Assembly: GCA_018398765.1 (NCBI GenBank)
Contig: JAHBMJ010001953.1
Coordinates: forward strand, 23,677-87,676
Length of the DNA stretch: 64,000 bases
Direction of reading: 5' to 3'
Source: Chromera velia
Taxonomy: Eukaryota > Sar > Chromeraceae
The notes beneath the pieces were generated by a model. It saw only the letters and a program-made list of their open reading frames with translations, was not told the DNA's origin and did no database searches. Positions 48,401 to 60,110 of the stretch are shown here, piece after piece. Every line of letters starts with the position of its first letter. Positions within the stretch are counted from its first letter, which is position 1. Both the position numbers and the translations under genes were made by a program.

Positions 48401-51400
48401 CTTTTTCCTCCATTCTTTTTTTTCATTCACGGCCATCCTGAGCATGCGATGCAAAACTTCGTCCTTCTCGACTGACCCCTGAACCGGAGGATCGTAGAAT
48501 CTGATTTTGATGCAGGTCCTCTGGAGGTAGGACGGGTTCAGACTGTTGGGCACGTCTGGTCTCATGACCTTGTCCCTCTCCACTTCTGGGGGTGTAACCT
48601 CCTGATCCTCCACGAAGAGTTTCCACACAGGGTCGCAGAGACCATCGGGGTCCTCTGCATACGGGCAGGCAGGCACAGATATGCATACAGTCATTTCTTT
48701 CATGCAATTAAGCGAATTCGAGAAAGTTTCGAAAGAAAAAACAAGAGCCTCTGAGCGAAACAAAAATAAAAGGAGGGAAGTGGAAAGAACGAGCGATTCT
48801 TCAGCCATTCCTCTGCATTTCAACAATAAGAAGCGGAGGACAGCCACAGTCGAAAGCGGAAGATAAAACGGAGGGCATACAGACCAGAAGGAATCTTTCT
48901 TGCTTGGAGAACATCTGCCCAAAAGTAGAGGTCTTTGTGAAACACGTTTCGCCGTCTGCTTCCCTCGGCCGTCTCAGGAGCAGCCGCTGGAGACGCAGGC
49001 GGTGCCTCCCCCTCTGCACTCCCACTCGCCGCCTTCTTCCCCTTCGAATCGGATGGGTTGGCAAACTCCTGTTCACACTGTACCACCGTGCCGGGCGCAC
49101 CGAATCTGTGCTCTGCAGTCGAGCTCATAGTTCCTGGAGCAGGCACGTATGGGTTGTCGTCGATGTCGATTCGGTCCTGGTCGGGACCCTGGGGGCCTCC
49201 CAGAGTGGACCCCGGCTTCGGGGCCGCAGGCTTCGCGTCGTTCTTTGACTTGAACCCTCCCGCGCCTCTCCTGTAGTAGAAAAATGAGGAAGAGAAGCAA
49301 AACGTTACGGGGAGGCGAATGTAAGAAGAAGGTGCAAAAGTGTCTTTTGCATGCAAGGCGGGGGTTGCAGTCTTTTTACTTCGACTCACAATCAGACAGA
49401 AAGGCTGTGGGTAATGGTCCAGAAACGGAAATGAGCAAATGAGTCTGAATGCCCAAAAGATGAAAGAGACGGGGTCTTTCCTCCCTTATGAAGGCACTGC
49501 ATGCAGCACGACCTACCCTGGCTGCACCTTGGTCTCTTTCACGTAAATCGAAGTCGTGGATCCCCTCTGCATCTTCTTCTTCTGCTTCCCTTCCACAAGT
49601 GCAGCCTTCATAGTGCCCTGTCGAGCCGCTTCTTGGCGAGCAGCCTCGATCGGGTCCTGTCGAAGAGAGGCCCAACCGCAAATGGCACCCGCCACATTCG
49701 ACTCCAACCTCCAATTTCCAGGCACTTGGCACACCGACGTGTCCCAGTACACAGGGACCCACTTCGGTCTCGGTTCAAGGATCTCGTCGATCGTCCAGTC
49801 GCAGAGCTTTCCCTCCTCCATTAACTCCTCCGGCGACTGGGCTCGTGCGGTGGAAGGCAAGGCCTCCTGCTGGGCCGCCGCCGCCGCCGCCTCCTCTTCC
49901 TCGTCATCCGCTGCGGTGAGGCAACACGGGGGGGGGGAAGGGGAAAGAAGGGTTGGAAGAGTACCAGTCGCACACTGTCGAATCATGAGTGCGCGGCAAG
50001 TCAAAAACTTCAGCCATCTCAGAAGGAAAAACGTCGACATAAGCAAAGGGATGCACAAAATAAAGAGACACCGCAGGCGCGGCCGTTTTCTTTTCTTTTC
50101 ATTTCTCCTGTACTGTCTACTCGATCTCGTTTGTACGAGACAGAGAGAAAAGAAAGCACATCAGAAGAAAAGAAACACCTAACAGAGAGGGATCGATGGG
50201 GGTCATACAGAAACACATGCAGATGCAAATCTGAGCCCCAAATCGGCAGCCAGTATGTCGAGAGGCTGACTGTTGACTCCGGTTCACTCCCCGAAGGGCA
50301 AAGAGAATGGCGGACTGGCTGACGGGGTGACTGACTGACTGACACTCAGAGGTGTTCTTCACGATTCTCTCCGGCTTGATTGCATTCTGGAGGTCCATTC
50401 TCGCAAAGAGCTTCGGGTGTTCCGTTCCCTTGTCTTCCTGAATATACAGGTAGCACCACTTGATGCCCTCCATCACCCTGATCTCCTTCGACCTCCTCTG
50501 GACCCACGCGTTCCTTTCATATTTCGGGTCCTCCAACTCCTGCATGCGCCCACGCATACACCCACTCACGCATGCATGCATGCACCAACACGTAAGAGGA
50601 CATGCATTGAGGCAGACGCACGCAGAAAGAGAGACATGCACTCTTTGACATCTTTGCCTCCACCCAGAAGGATTGACAGGATCAATGAAGGGAGCAAAGA
50701 GACGGTCACTCGAAAGAGATAAAAGGAAGAGAACTCTCTGCAGCAGAGACACAATCGAGAAGAAAGAGTAGCGAGACCCCCACACAAATTGAGCTCGGAG
50801 ACAGCCATGTAGACATACAGACACACTGACTGACCATATCGGCATCTCTCTCGAGTCCCTGAGGGAAACCCTTCTCCTCTCTCCCAACGTCCCAGGCATA
50901 GAACCGAAGGACACCCTTCGAGTTCACATACCCAGGGAAGCAGAGCAGGTCGTGGTTCCTCACCCCAAAGTCTCTCATCGACCTCTGCTGCTTCGAGGCG
51001 TCCGGCTCACTCCCCAGCACTTTGCCCTTCCTGTCCGTTGGGATGAGTTCTGCCCCTCCAACTTGCACGAGCACGTTCACGCGCTTCTTCGCGTAGTCGT
51101 GGAGGTAGAGGCCTCGAAAGAGACGAACCTGCAGAGAAAGAAAGAAAGAAAGAAAGAAAGGAAGGAAGGAAAGAAAGAAAGAAAGAAAGAAAGAAAGAAA
51201 AGAAGTAAGATGAAGCGAGAGGCAGACAGGCAGATTCACGGCCGAAAAGGTGAAAAGAATATTCGAAAAAGGTCAGAGAAACTGAAAAACAACAAAAAGC
51301 AGGGCGGGGAGAGTGCGCAAGAGAATGAAGCAGCTGGGCGCAGGAAAATCGAACTGGGAAAGTCGGCGTGCACAAGAGCACGAAGGGAAATCCAGCCTTT

Positions 51401-52006
51401 CAACTCTTCTTGGACTGGAAAGAATGGTTGAAAAATTAGCATGAAGAGCAACTCTTCATGGAAAGAGGCACAAAAAAGTCCAACATGCCCAAAAGAGAAA
51501 CTCGCAACTTTGAACGCCGAAAGGAATGTGGACGAAAGACAGACAAAGAAGGAAGGGTTGACACAAGAAAAGAGAGAAGAAAGAGAGGGGAGAAAACAAA
51601 AGACAGACCTCCAGAAAACGTCTTCTGCCAATGGAGGGATCGCTTGGGAGAGGAGGCCAGGTGCCCATGCTGCCCTTGTTGCGGCTTCGAGAGAAGTACA
51701 AGCACAAAGATCCATGGTAGTAAGAAGGGGGCCGCTGAGCCCCCAGGACCATCGACTCGTCGATGTCTTTCCGGGGTCCCAACACGTTCCCTCCGTAGAA
51801 GTGAATCCACGTAGGCCGATCGAGAAGTCGGAGCACATCGAAGAATCCCTTCTGCAACCTCTCTCCACGTAAACACACACTGATATGTATACACACACAC
51901 ACGGACACACATGTACATGTATATGTATACACACACATGTGTATGTATCACACACACACACGGACACACATGTACATGTATATGTATACACACACATGTG
52001 TATGTA

Positions 52007-52045
<39 letters not shown>

Positions 52046-55000
52046 TATGTACATACATACACACGAACACACACACGCACACATACGGGGAGACACAGGG
52101 TGAAGAGGGAGAGGGAGGGAGAGTAAAATCAGACAGACCAACGAGCCGCGGACGCGGAGCCCTCACAAAAAGAAAAGGCAATGTGCATGAGGAAAACGAC
52201 GAGACACACAGAGGAAAACCTTTCTCCAAAGAGGAACTCCCTTTTTGTCCTTTCGCTTCGCTGTCTGGTTGTGCGAAGCTAAACATCAGCATTTTCACGA
52301 TTGCAATGGCACGACTCGCAGGACGGCAGGTGCTACTTTCTTGGACTCTCCAATTTTCCCCCTTTTCGCTCAGAGCCACCCTCATTGCACGTATAGACGG
52401 ACAGAGCAACAGACCTTCCCAATAAGTTGACTCCGGGTTGCAAACCAATTCGAGTCGTCGTCGAGAAGCTCCACAAGCACAGGGTACCGCCGTCTGCATG
52501 TTCACAAAGAAAGGTCAGTCGGCAGAAAGGGGGGGGAGCAGAGCACTCAAGAAGGAAAGGGGGCTTTTCCAAGAGGCGAAAGAAGGAAGGAATGGTCGAC
52601 GGAAGGCAAGCAGGCAGACAGGCAGCAAGCAAGGGTGAAGAGAGGAAGAAAGGGAGGCATAAGTCCGGTCCACACCCAACCAACACGGAAAGGAAAAAAA
52701 GATTCATTGGAGACACTCAGATGCATGCATCGGTATGTGGAGAGATAGACAGACAGGCGAATGCAATCAAAAGTGAATTCAGCTCCAAAACCGAATCTCT
52801 TAGGGGACTGCTGTGACGAAAGACATTCAACTCGCCAATACGGACATAGGAAAGAGAGGTAGCGTTTACCCCCCCCCAACGCACTGACTGACTGTCCTTT
52901 CTCTGTCTTTTTCGGCCTACCCACCTTCCCGGAGGGAGTTCAAAGTAGAGGGGCTCCCACTCGACTTCCCTCTGTCGATTGTGGATCGTCTTCGTCTGGG
53001 GTGGAGGCTTCGCTGCCCCTGGCGCCTGGACGGTCAGCCGGACGAGAGGGTCGCACCTGCATGCAGACAGACATCACATGCAGTCAGTCAACTGAGTGGA
53101 GAGACCACCAGGAAGGAGGGAGGGCAAACAATGACTTCCAAACGGGACTTGATGCACGGTGCAAGAGAAGACGAACAGGGCCACTCGAGAAGCACGCACA
53201 CACACACACACACACACACACGTACACATGTACTCACGTACGTACGCACGCACGCAGCCCAACCGACCGACCTTTGGTTTGGCGGAGGAGCGAGGATGGC
53301 TTGCCGATCAAGCTCGGGGAGGAAGTCTGCGTATGCGAACATGTACAGGGGGATGGGGCGGGGCTTCCGATCTCCTGACAGCGCGGTCTTCGGGGGGTAG
53401 TTGTACCTGCATACATACAGACATACACAGAGAAACGTGCATTCGAGAAGGGGGGGGAGAGTGTCTATCCTGGAAACGGGGGCGAGAATGAAAAGAAAAA
53501 AAGAGGAAAGAAAAGGAAGCTCTCCCTTCTTTTCTTCTCTCATAAGACACAGTACGGAATGAGCACATCTGCATGTGGGAACAGGGCCAGTCGTTCTCTG
53601 TCTTTGGGCTGAAGACTCAGCCGTCTGTCTGATTTCCTCCCTGTGCGTTGATTGTACCGTTTCCAAAGCGGTGATTTTTTTCACTGCTGTTGCTCAAATA
53701 CACTGCAACAGTCAGTAATTAAAATGAGAGACTCACGCTTTCCAGATGTACACGCCCTCCTTGATAGCTCTCGTAAGTGCTTTTTGCATCTCTGCCTTTC
53801 TCCTCTTGTTGATCTGGTTGTTGTTCGGAATCTCCCCAGTGTCTCTGAAGAGTTTCTTGTCGAACGACCGCGCTGCCTGTCTAGCCTGGAACTTCCGGAT
53901 CTGATCCATCAACTTGTCCAGGGCACCAGGCTCATTCTCCTCTCCGTCCTCAAATCCCTCCTCTGCCATCTTCTCGGGGGTGATCTCCACCACCAAGTCG
54001 ACCTGCACTCTTGCGTGCATATTGGTTGGGACACACGTCCATACATACATACATACATACAAACATACATACATACAGACACAAAGAGACGTCCTGGATG
54101 CATGACCTCTTGTTTGCTTCACGGACGGTCATCTCCTCCCAGAGAGACGCATTCTCTTTTTCAAGCATGGTGGTCCTCCTTATTTACCGTTTCGCCCCNN
54201 NNNNNNNNNNNNNNNNNNNNNNNNNNNNNNNNNNNNNNNNNNNNNNNNNNNNNNNNNNNNNNNNNNNNNNNNNNNNNNNNNNNNNNNNNNNNNNNNNNNN
54301 NNNNNNNNNNNNCCCCCCACACACACAGGGAAAACAGTAAACGACGCAGAAACAACAAAGCCCAGGGGGCGACAAAAGCAGACTTTCAGTGATGCACACG
54401 GACTACAGAAGCGAGACCAGACGATCCCAAATCAACGTCGACCGAGAGAATAGTAGACAAGAAGTTGCCATATACTTTACTTCTGTGACCGTGACTTGCT
54501 GAAGGACTGACCTCTCCGAATCTAGAGTAGGTTGAGTAGAGAATCGCCCTCCTGGCAACAGCTCCGTTGATGAGCGCAGGCTGGATCATGTAGTACTTTT
54601 TTGTTATGCTTGTTCCACCGTTGGGTACTTTTATGCATTCCCCCGTCCACTCTTTCTGCAAAGACATGAATGAATGAACAGATAAACAAAAGACACAGAG
54701 AGACAGAGAGGCCCTACCTTGCATTCATGCATGCGGGTGTCAAGGTGCACAACGAGGTCTTGTGTCGGGTCTTTTCTTTCGGCGGTTCTTCGAGGATCGG
54801 GGAACAGCAGCGGCACGGGTGTTGAGTGCCTACCTGTCTATTTACTTGCCCGTTCAGCCTCCTTCTGCGTCTGTCTGTCTCCCTGCCGGACTTCGGATTC
54901 TCCGCCCCGAACTGACTTGATCGCCTGTCTCACTGACTGACTGACTGACTGTCTGACTGACTCTGTCGAGTTTTCTCTCATCTGCGTCTGCCCTGCTCTC

Positions 55001-57935
55001 GTTGATGTCGTGCCAGAAGTCGTCCAACTCCAATGTGATCTTCCCCTCCTCCTCGGTCTGCATTCAATTCAATTCAGTCAAGGATCGCAGGCAGGGAGGG
55101 AGGGAGGGAGGGAGGAAGGGCGGGGAAGGTCAAAGAAAGCACAATTCATTTACTCACACCAAGCCCACCCGAAAGAGGACGAATCTACGTTCCCTCTCCC
55201 GACAGAGAAAGCAATGCGGAGGGAAGAACGAATGCCTCGACGGAGCGACAGAAAGAAACATCGAGGAAGGACGGCACGAGGGAGAGAAGCGTCCATCTCG
55301 ATACAAAAGGGATCGTAAAAGGTGCATGCAGTGAGATGGCTGTTTCGGAAGAGGACAGCGGAGGTTTGTGGACAAATGCGCTGGGCAAAAAGGACACGCT
55401 GCATAGAGGCCGATAGAGGTGCACTGCAGACCCGAATGTGAGTGAGATTTCGGAGAGGAGAACGGAGTAGGAATGTGAGGGACGTGATCGAGATTGCCTG
55501 AGAAGAAGAAGACTAAGGGAACGCAGAGGATGACTGACGTGTTTCTCCCGATCCTTCTCGCTTTCTTTCACCTTTTCCTCCACAGCCTCTATCTGCTTCT
55601 CAGCAGCGCTCTTCGCTGCAGCATCTTTCTTTGCCGCCTGCTCTGCCTTCACCTTGTTCTTCACGGCCTTCTCTTGCTGCTCCACTTCCTTATCCTTCTC
55701 AAGCATTTTCCTGTCCAGCTTCATCTTCGTCATGAAGGTGATCTCGAGCCTGTCAAAAGCAAAACAGTCACATTACGCAAAGAAAGGCAAACAGCAATCA
55801 CAAAAGAAAGAGTACTCTGCACATTTTTCACTTGGGAGACAGGAAGCTGTCAGAATACCTTCCCGTTGCCCGAATCAATTTAATCGTCTCACGAAAGGAA
55901 TCGCCAGCATGGCATAAAAAGCTGTGTGTGAAGAAAGAGACTCCGGCCGGAAGAAAAACAACAAAGAGGCGGATGAAGGCAGACGCGCGATGTCGGTTAA
56001 AAAGATCGCATGCGGGGGGAACGAAGAGCGGGCCACTCTCTTGCCTTTGAATGTCGCACCTTACGAACAGAACTTACTTGGTGGTCAGAAAGTCTGTTCT
56101 CGTTTTGTCCTTCAACGTAATCTTCCGGTCCACCAAGGGCACCAGGGGAAGGCAGAGCTCCTCCTCCACGGGAAACTCCGCGGCCTCGACCTTCTTGTCC
56201 ACGCCCAGGGGGGCTTTTGATGATCCTGCTCTCGACAGCTGCAGAGAGAAACAAAAGAAGGAAGGAAGGAAGGAAGGAAATGGAGGGCAAAATGAACGAG
56301 TGTCGTGTGAGTACAACATACGACGCAAAAGGGAAGCAGAAAGAACATTTCACACTCTTTCGCACGCCTGTCCCTAGCGTTCTCTTGTGTCTATGTGCAT
56401 GGGCAATGAGTTTCTTTCTGTGACTCTCTACCCCCTCTATCAACCCATGATCTCAACAACCCTTCATCCGGCAGAGGAATGGCCCCCCCCCCTCACACCA
56501 TCTGACACCGGAAGCTTGGAAGAAGATCAGTGAGAGAGAGAGGGAGAGTCAGAAACCGCTCGAGAGAAAATGCCGTTTTTTGGATACAGAGAGACGGGGG
56601 GGAAAGGGAGGGTGGCGGAATGGGAGGAGAGGGGCTGCGATGATTGTTAGAGAGGCACCAGAAGACCACAAACTGCATACAGGCAATCCTTTCACCCATC
56701 CATTCACTCACTCTCGCAGTTCCCAGCCTGCTCAGAGAATGAACAAAGGAACGCCCCGGAGACTCTGGTTCTGCTTCCAGAGCCCCTGCACACACGCACA
56801 CACACACACACACACTCAAGCAATAGAGGGGACAGGGGACAGAAAAGAGAAACAGACAGCGAAAAAGAAAAGACGAGCTCACAGCAGAAGGTGGATGAAG
56901 TGCATTCAGAGGGGATTCCGCAGAACGGAGAATTAGATCTTCTTTTCTGACGTGATCGGAGAAAAGAACGAAGTAGTGCTCATCGTGGGTCCCTCCAAGG
57001 CAGAGAGAGCTCTGTCTGTGCCTCCCGAAGACTTCAAAAATGCAAACCTCACAATGCTTCTCAATTCAATTCTATCCCAGACGTACCGGCAGCTTCCTGG
57101 GGGTTTGCGTGCGCCTGCTCCTCTTCTTTCTTCGCCTTCTCCTCCTTCAGCCTTCTCTCTGTGGCTCTTTGGTTGGCCTTATTGACCCTGTCCCAGTATT
57201 TCTTTGCCTCGACCTTGTAGTCGTACTTGTCGTCGGAGGGCAGAAATTTCTTGTACGGGTTCTGCACCTCCTGCAGGGTGTTCTCGTATGTGATGGGGTC
57301 GATCGTGTTACCAGGGTAGAAGGTCTCTTCAAGGGGGTCGCTGTAGATCTTCTCGTCTCCACACCTGCAGAGGAGGGGAGGGGAGGGGAGGGNAGGGGAG
57401 GGGAGGGGAGGGGAGGGGAGGGGGGGACGGTGCAAATATTTGCGTGAGGAAGCAGCCAGGGCGACGGGAGCAGGAGCGGGAGGGGGGGAAACAATTCCAG
57501 TTGATTACTGCACAGGGACTGTATCAGAAGCGCACAGAAAGAAGACGAGGCGTTCAAAAGAACGACGTTCTGACCAAAAGTAAGAGCGACAGCAAGCCGG
57601 CCTTCCAGCCAGCAAGACAGACAGGCTGACAGACAAAGAGACGGGCAGGCAGAGAGACTGAGAGACAGCTACCATGACGCACTGACTGACTCTATACGAA
57701 GGAAGGTGCTTCTGGTTCTTCGTTTCGGGAGCTTCTTCCACGCTTCGTGGTAGACGTGGCACGAGAGGATCTTCACATGAACGTCGTAACTCTGAGTGGA
57801 CTCCCCCCCCGCATCCTCCGAACTCTGTGCGAGCCAGACCATGTCGGGCTGGTTCTCTAGAGACCGAACAACCTGCACACACGCATTCACGCTCGCATTC
57901 ACACACATACACCCACGCGCGCGCGCGCACGCAAG

Positions 57936-57973
<38 letters not shown>

Positions 57974-59287
57974 TCGGCTCCCCCTCTTCCCCCTCCCCTT
58001 TCTCTTATGAACACGGATGGCAAGAGAGAGCAGAGGGGTCAAGAGGGGCAGGGGCACGCAGCAGATGAATGAGGTGACAGAGGGGTTGCGGCTTTGCCAG
58101 ATGACTGTGACTGCGAGATGAAAGAAAGATGCAAGAGTCAGAAGGACAAGTGAGTGTCAAGAGGTCAGAATTTCAGTTCTGACACCATCAGCCCCACAGA
58201 CAAGTCCCTAAAGAAAAGAGAAGAAGAGTGTGACGAACCTGGTAAAAGACGGTCAGCCGAGAGTCTGGTGGTTTCTGCCACCAGCTTTGGAACCCTGCCG
58301 GAACCGGTACCCCCTTCAGGACCATTTCCTCTTTTTTGATCGAGGTCGGCTTGTGAGGGATCTTCAGAGTGGCAGTCCCCAACAAATCGTGTTCCCCAAC
58401 TAGGTCGTAGTCCTTCACATAAAACGTCACGGTGTCCCGACCACCCTGCACATATCAAGCAAATCCAAGACATTGATTTTGAGGCGTGCTTTCTTATCCG
58501 TTCTGTCACACATGCGCACGCATGTCCCTTGGCAAGCCGTCGGGCTTCAGCTGACATCTATATGGTGACTGAGTCTGCCTGGAGGAGCGGAACAGAATCC
58601 ACAAAGTACTGCAAAACAAAACGGAATGAAGGGGGCTGCAGAAGGGTTGAAAGACGCCTGGTTGACTAACTGACTCCAATCGGCATTTCGTAGACCTCTT
58701 GAAACACCGGGTTGTTGTTGTCCTCCATGTGCCGGGTCTTGTAGGTCTTTCCCTGGAAGTGCACCTCTACGTAAGGGTCAGACTCGTTGGAGCCCTTTCC
58801 CGCGAAGATATCTCCAATGTTTGGAACATCCAGAGACGGGAGCTTGTTGGCAGACCACACCAGGAGACGCAGGTACAGCTGGTCACCCGGATTGGGCACA
58901 TCCAGCTCGTCTGCAACAATTTCATCCTCATCAGTCGTGGGGCTGGTGCACATGGCAAACCACCCGGTCTTCTGCTTCTTCTTCTCTGCCTTCTCAAAAA
59001 CGCCTTCCTCTTCCTCATTCGGCGGCGGGCGAGAAGCTGGTTTCTCCGGGTTGTCGGCCTGCAAAAATACGATTAGACACATCCTTTGAATAACAGTATG
59101 GAGTCAAGGCAGCAAATTGGAAGAGATGGAGACCTTCACCTCCTCCAGAGGCGGAAAAATCGTAGGGCAGGCAACACTTGCTCCAGGCGTGGAGACTGAC
59201 TGCTGCGGAGTTGATGGCAGACGACGCCACACCCGTGATCAACTGGCCCGCAAGAGCCGGGTTCGCCGCTAAGAAGGCTGGATTCAT
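32119..59287 (-). CDS. Giant ferlin: multi-C2 tail-anchored membrane-fusion protein
   Basis: One gene of 27 kb with more than 50 exons. My rough exon sum is above 3,000 residues, against about 1,200-2,100 in typical ferlins. It probably starts at 59287 (MNPAFLAANPALAG), though the exon 1-2 phase did not resolve. C2 domains appear at the N-terminus (58239-59058), at 52415-53406 and 47985-48975, and as a C-terminal pair (36010-37340 and 34485-35140) bearing ferlin signatures: DIEERW, RVIIKEV and FNWRMKFNV. The end reads ISAKMAVSIEFLPKN, then PNENPKLPEPEGRFSW, then a transmembrane anchor, the standard ferlin tail. Charged coiled-coil linkers lie between domains. Ferlins are tail-anchored, calcium-sensing proteins of exocytosis; Toxoplasma FER1 and FER2 act in microneme and rhoptry secretion. 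One N gap falls in an intron or exon at 54199-54312. Confidence 0.92.
33037..33074. repeat. (CA)n microsatellite abutting a ferlin 3' splice site
   Basis: On the ferlin sense strand it is (TG)n ending directly in TGTGCAG at the acceptor of exon 32954..33034. Confidence 0.95.
33331..33660 (-). other. Ferlin cysteine-rich juxtamembrane exon (28 Cys)
   Basis: A 330-base exon with acceptor GTTCGCAG and donor AC/gtcagt, in phase with the following exon 32954..33034. It encodes GGFNEWLRAF and then about 95 residues containing 28 cysteines in clusters such as CCPCSC, CCPCCC, ACCCCVC and YWCCWPCCNW, split by an acidic linker (DEFDSDKRVFEDG). It occupies the place where other ferlins have the short Trp/Pro-rich segment before the last conserved block. 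Confidence 0.85.
34485..35140 (-). other. Ferlin last C2 domain exons
   Basis: The exon near 34970-35140 encodes DYEVRVIIKEVSDI and on to NDVTVQASFRWMD. The exon near 34490-34660 encodes FNWRMKFNVKLPCSLCELEF and DPIYLGE. This is the layout of the ferlin C2F domain. The calcium-binding loop Asps look only partly conserved. Confidence 0.85.
35141..35170. repeat. (CA)n microsatellite abutting a ferlin 3' splice site
   Basis: On the sense strand it is (TG)n running into the CAG of the acceptor for the last C2 domain. Confidence 0.95.
36010..37340 (-). other. Ferlin penultimate C2 domain exons
   Basis: VHMYVLTCRGLTDVEAIGAS followed by DPMCR, then LNPEFYEHFEFSVSVPGDGH, LRVYDQNTLQAPEPIGE and VFDIEERWLGL. 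This matches ferlin C2E, including the closing IDLENRW-type motif. Confidence 0.88.
36356..36418. repeat. (CT)n microsatellite in a ferlin intron
   Basis: CT repeat of about 60 bases. It is purine-rich (GA) on the ferlin sense strand, an exception to the strand bias seen elsewhere in this gene. Confidence 0.93.
41189..41292. repeat. (CA)n(GA)n microsatellite at a ferlin 3' splice site
   Basis: On the sense strand (TC)n(TG)n ends in TGTGCAG next to the exon beginning VEHPWFSGP. Confidence 0.95.
44530..44792. repeat. (GAAA)n/(GGAA)n/(GA)n array in a ferlin intron
   Basis: About 260 bases of purine-rich tetranucleotides. It is (TTTC)n on the sense strand and lies upstream of the exon encoding SPKTVPEREEQRARSEF. 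Confidence 0.95.
47985..48975 (-). other. Ferlin central C2 domain exons
   Basis: KDLYFWADVLQARKIPSG, then GLCDPVWKLFVEDQEV, SLNPSYLQRTCIKIRFYDPP and, in the next exon, PPPVMLHLYDWDPP. Together they show the strand pattern of a C2 domain (DP loop, NPxY/W, and a VxLxDWD-type strand). Confidence 0.75.
51890..52050. repeat. Tandem duplication of a CA/TATG-rich unit in a ferlin intron
   Basis: A unit of about 60-65 bases (CGGACACACATGTACATG, then a TATGTATACAC stretch, then CACATGTGTATG) occurs twice in direct order, followed by pure (CA)n. It is upstream, in the sense direction, of the exon near 51610-51866. Confidence 0.85.
52415..53406 (-). other. Ferlin second C2 domain exons
   Basis: Begins at 53406 with PIPLYMFAYADFLPELDRQ. 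Continues with CDPLVRLTVQAPG and WEPLYFELPPGK in the exon near 52920-53058. It closes with YPVLVELLDDDSNW and SQLIG, ending at donor 52415. It has the order of a C2 domain. Confidence 0.78.
54199..54312. other. Assembly gap (114 N) inside the ferlin gene
   Basis: A run of N flanked by C runs. The minus-strand frame just downstream (SLWEEMTVREANK) may be part of an exon that extends into the gap, so some ferlin coding sequence may be missing. Confidence 0.97.
57390..57422. repeat. (GGGGA)n array
   Basis: Pentanucleotide repeat with a single N. On the ferlin sense strand it is (TCCCC)n, just upstream of the acceptor for the exon encoding CGDEKIYSDPLEETFYP. Confidence 0.92.
57877..57970. repeat. 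(CA)n/(CG)n microsatellite at a ferlin 3' splice site
   Basis: Sense strand (TG)n leads through TGTGTGCAG to the exon encoding VVRSLENQPDMVWLAQS. Confidence 0.94.
58239..59058 (-). other. Ferlin N-terminal C2 domain exons
   Basis: Exon 58675..59058 (128 codons) encodes an acidic leader, then DQLYLRLLVWSANKLPSLD, SDPYVEVHFQGKTYKT and NNNPVFQEVYEMPIG. A 39-base exon near 58570-58608 adds YFVDSVPLLQADS. Exon 58239..58445 (69 codons) adds DTVTFYVKDYDLVGEHDLLG. Phases are all zero. The SDPYV and DYDLVGEHD motifs are good calcium-loop candidates. Confidence 0.9.
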
Positions 59288-59385
59288 TCTGGACTAACAA
59301 AAACGAGGCAGGAACAGCTGCTTATAAAAAAAGACGACCGACAAACGAGGGGGGGATCACCCCGTCCGTCGGGTGAAAAGAGTGC

Positions 59386-60110
59386 TCAAACCTTTTGCGC
59401 TCGAACCCAAAGGAGACGAAGCAAAAATAGATGATGGCCACCAAGCACCTCACTAAGTAGTCTTACAGGATACGCACTTTCACTTCCACTTGCAGCGGTG
59501 ACAAAATCTGTGTAGGGAGGTTTCAGAACTCCGTCTAGAAATTCAAGGCGAAAGGATTGAGAGATATTGAGAGATCCTTGAAGGAAGCTACGGCAACACG
59601 TATCCACCACAAACATCCACAAACTGTCTCGATCATCTTTAATGCATGTACGTGTCAAAAAGACAGTTGCCAGGATTTGTTCCTGGAAATTTGACTCTCG
59701 CGCATAAACTTGGGGATCATCACCCCTGCGGGTGTTTTCGCGGTAACTTTCCACGTTTTTCTTATTCTTTTAGCAATGTTGCTGAGCAATCCTGAATCCG
59801 AAAACATCCGGGGTGATTTTTCCTCTTCAGATTCAGTCTGCCAATTAAGGTCTGTCGTAGTCTGCAGGTCCATTGAGCATACTCTTTCCTGGCCATGTTG
59901 GAGTTGTGGATCGATGCTGTAAACTTCAATCGCTGAGAAATCATTGAACAGGAGTCGACTTGTGGGGACGTTGAAGTACCCAGTGCTCTTCCTAGAGTGG
60001 ACAAAGTGCAGGCAGTGCTCGTGTGTTGTTTGATCTCCAGACTGCAGGCTGGTAGCTGGGAGTATATCCCTGAGGCAATTCAGATCTGTCACCCACACAA
60101 AGATGACCAC
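59386..60110 (-). other. Two overlapping open frames, possible gene of unknown nature
   Basis: Two intronless minus-strand frames, 59655..60110 and 59386..59754, both look like ordinary protein (for example STGYFNVPTSRLLFNDFSAI in the first and DSLWMFVVDTCCRSFLQG in the second). They overlap in different frames near 59700, so one gene would need an intron or frame change there. The first also overlaps the start of the plus-strand membrane-protein gene at 60103. They lie just upstream of the ferlin start, so its promoter must be within or near them. No family recognised. Confidence 0.35.
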
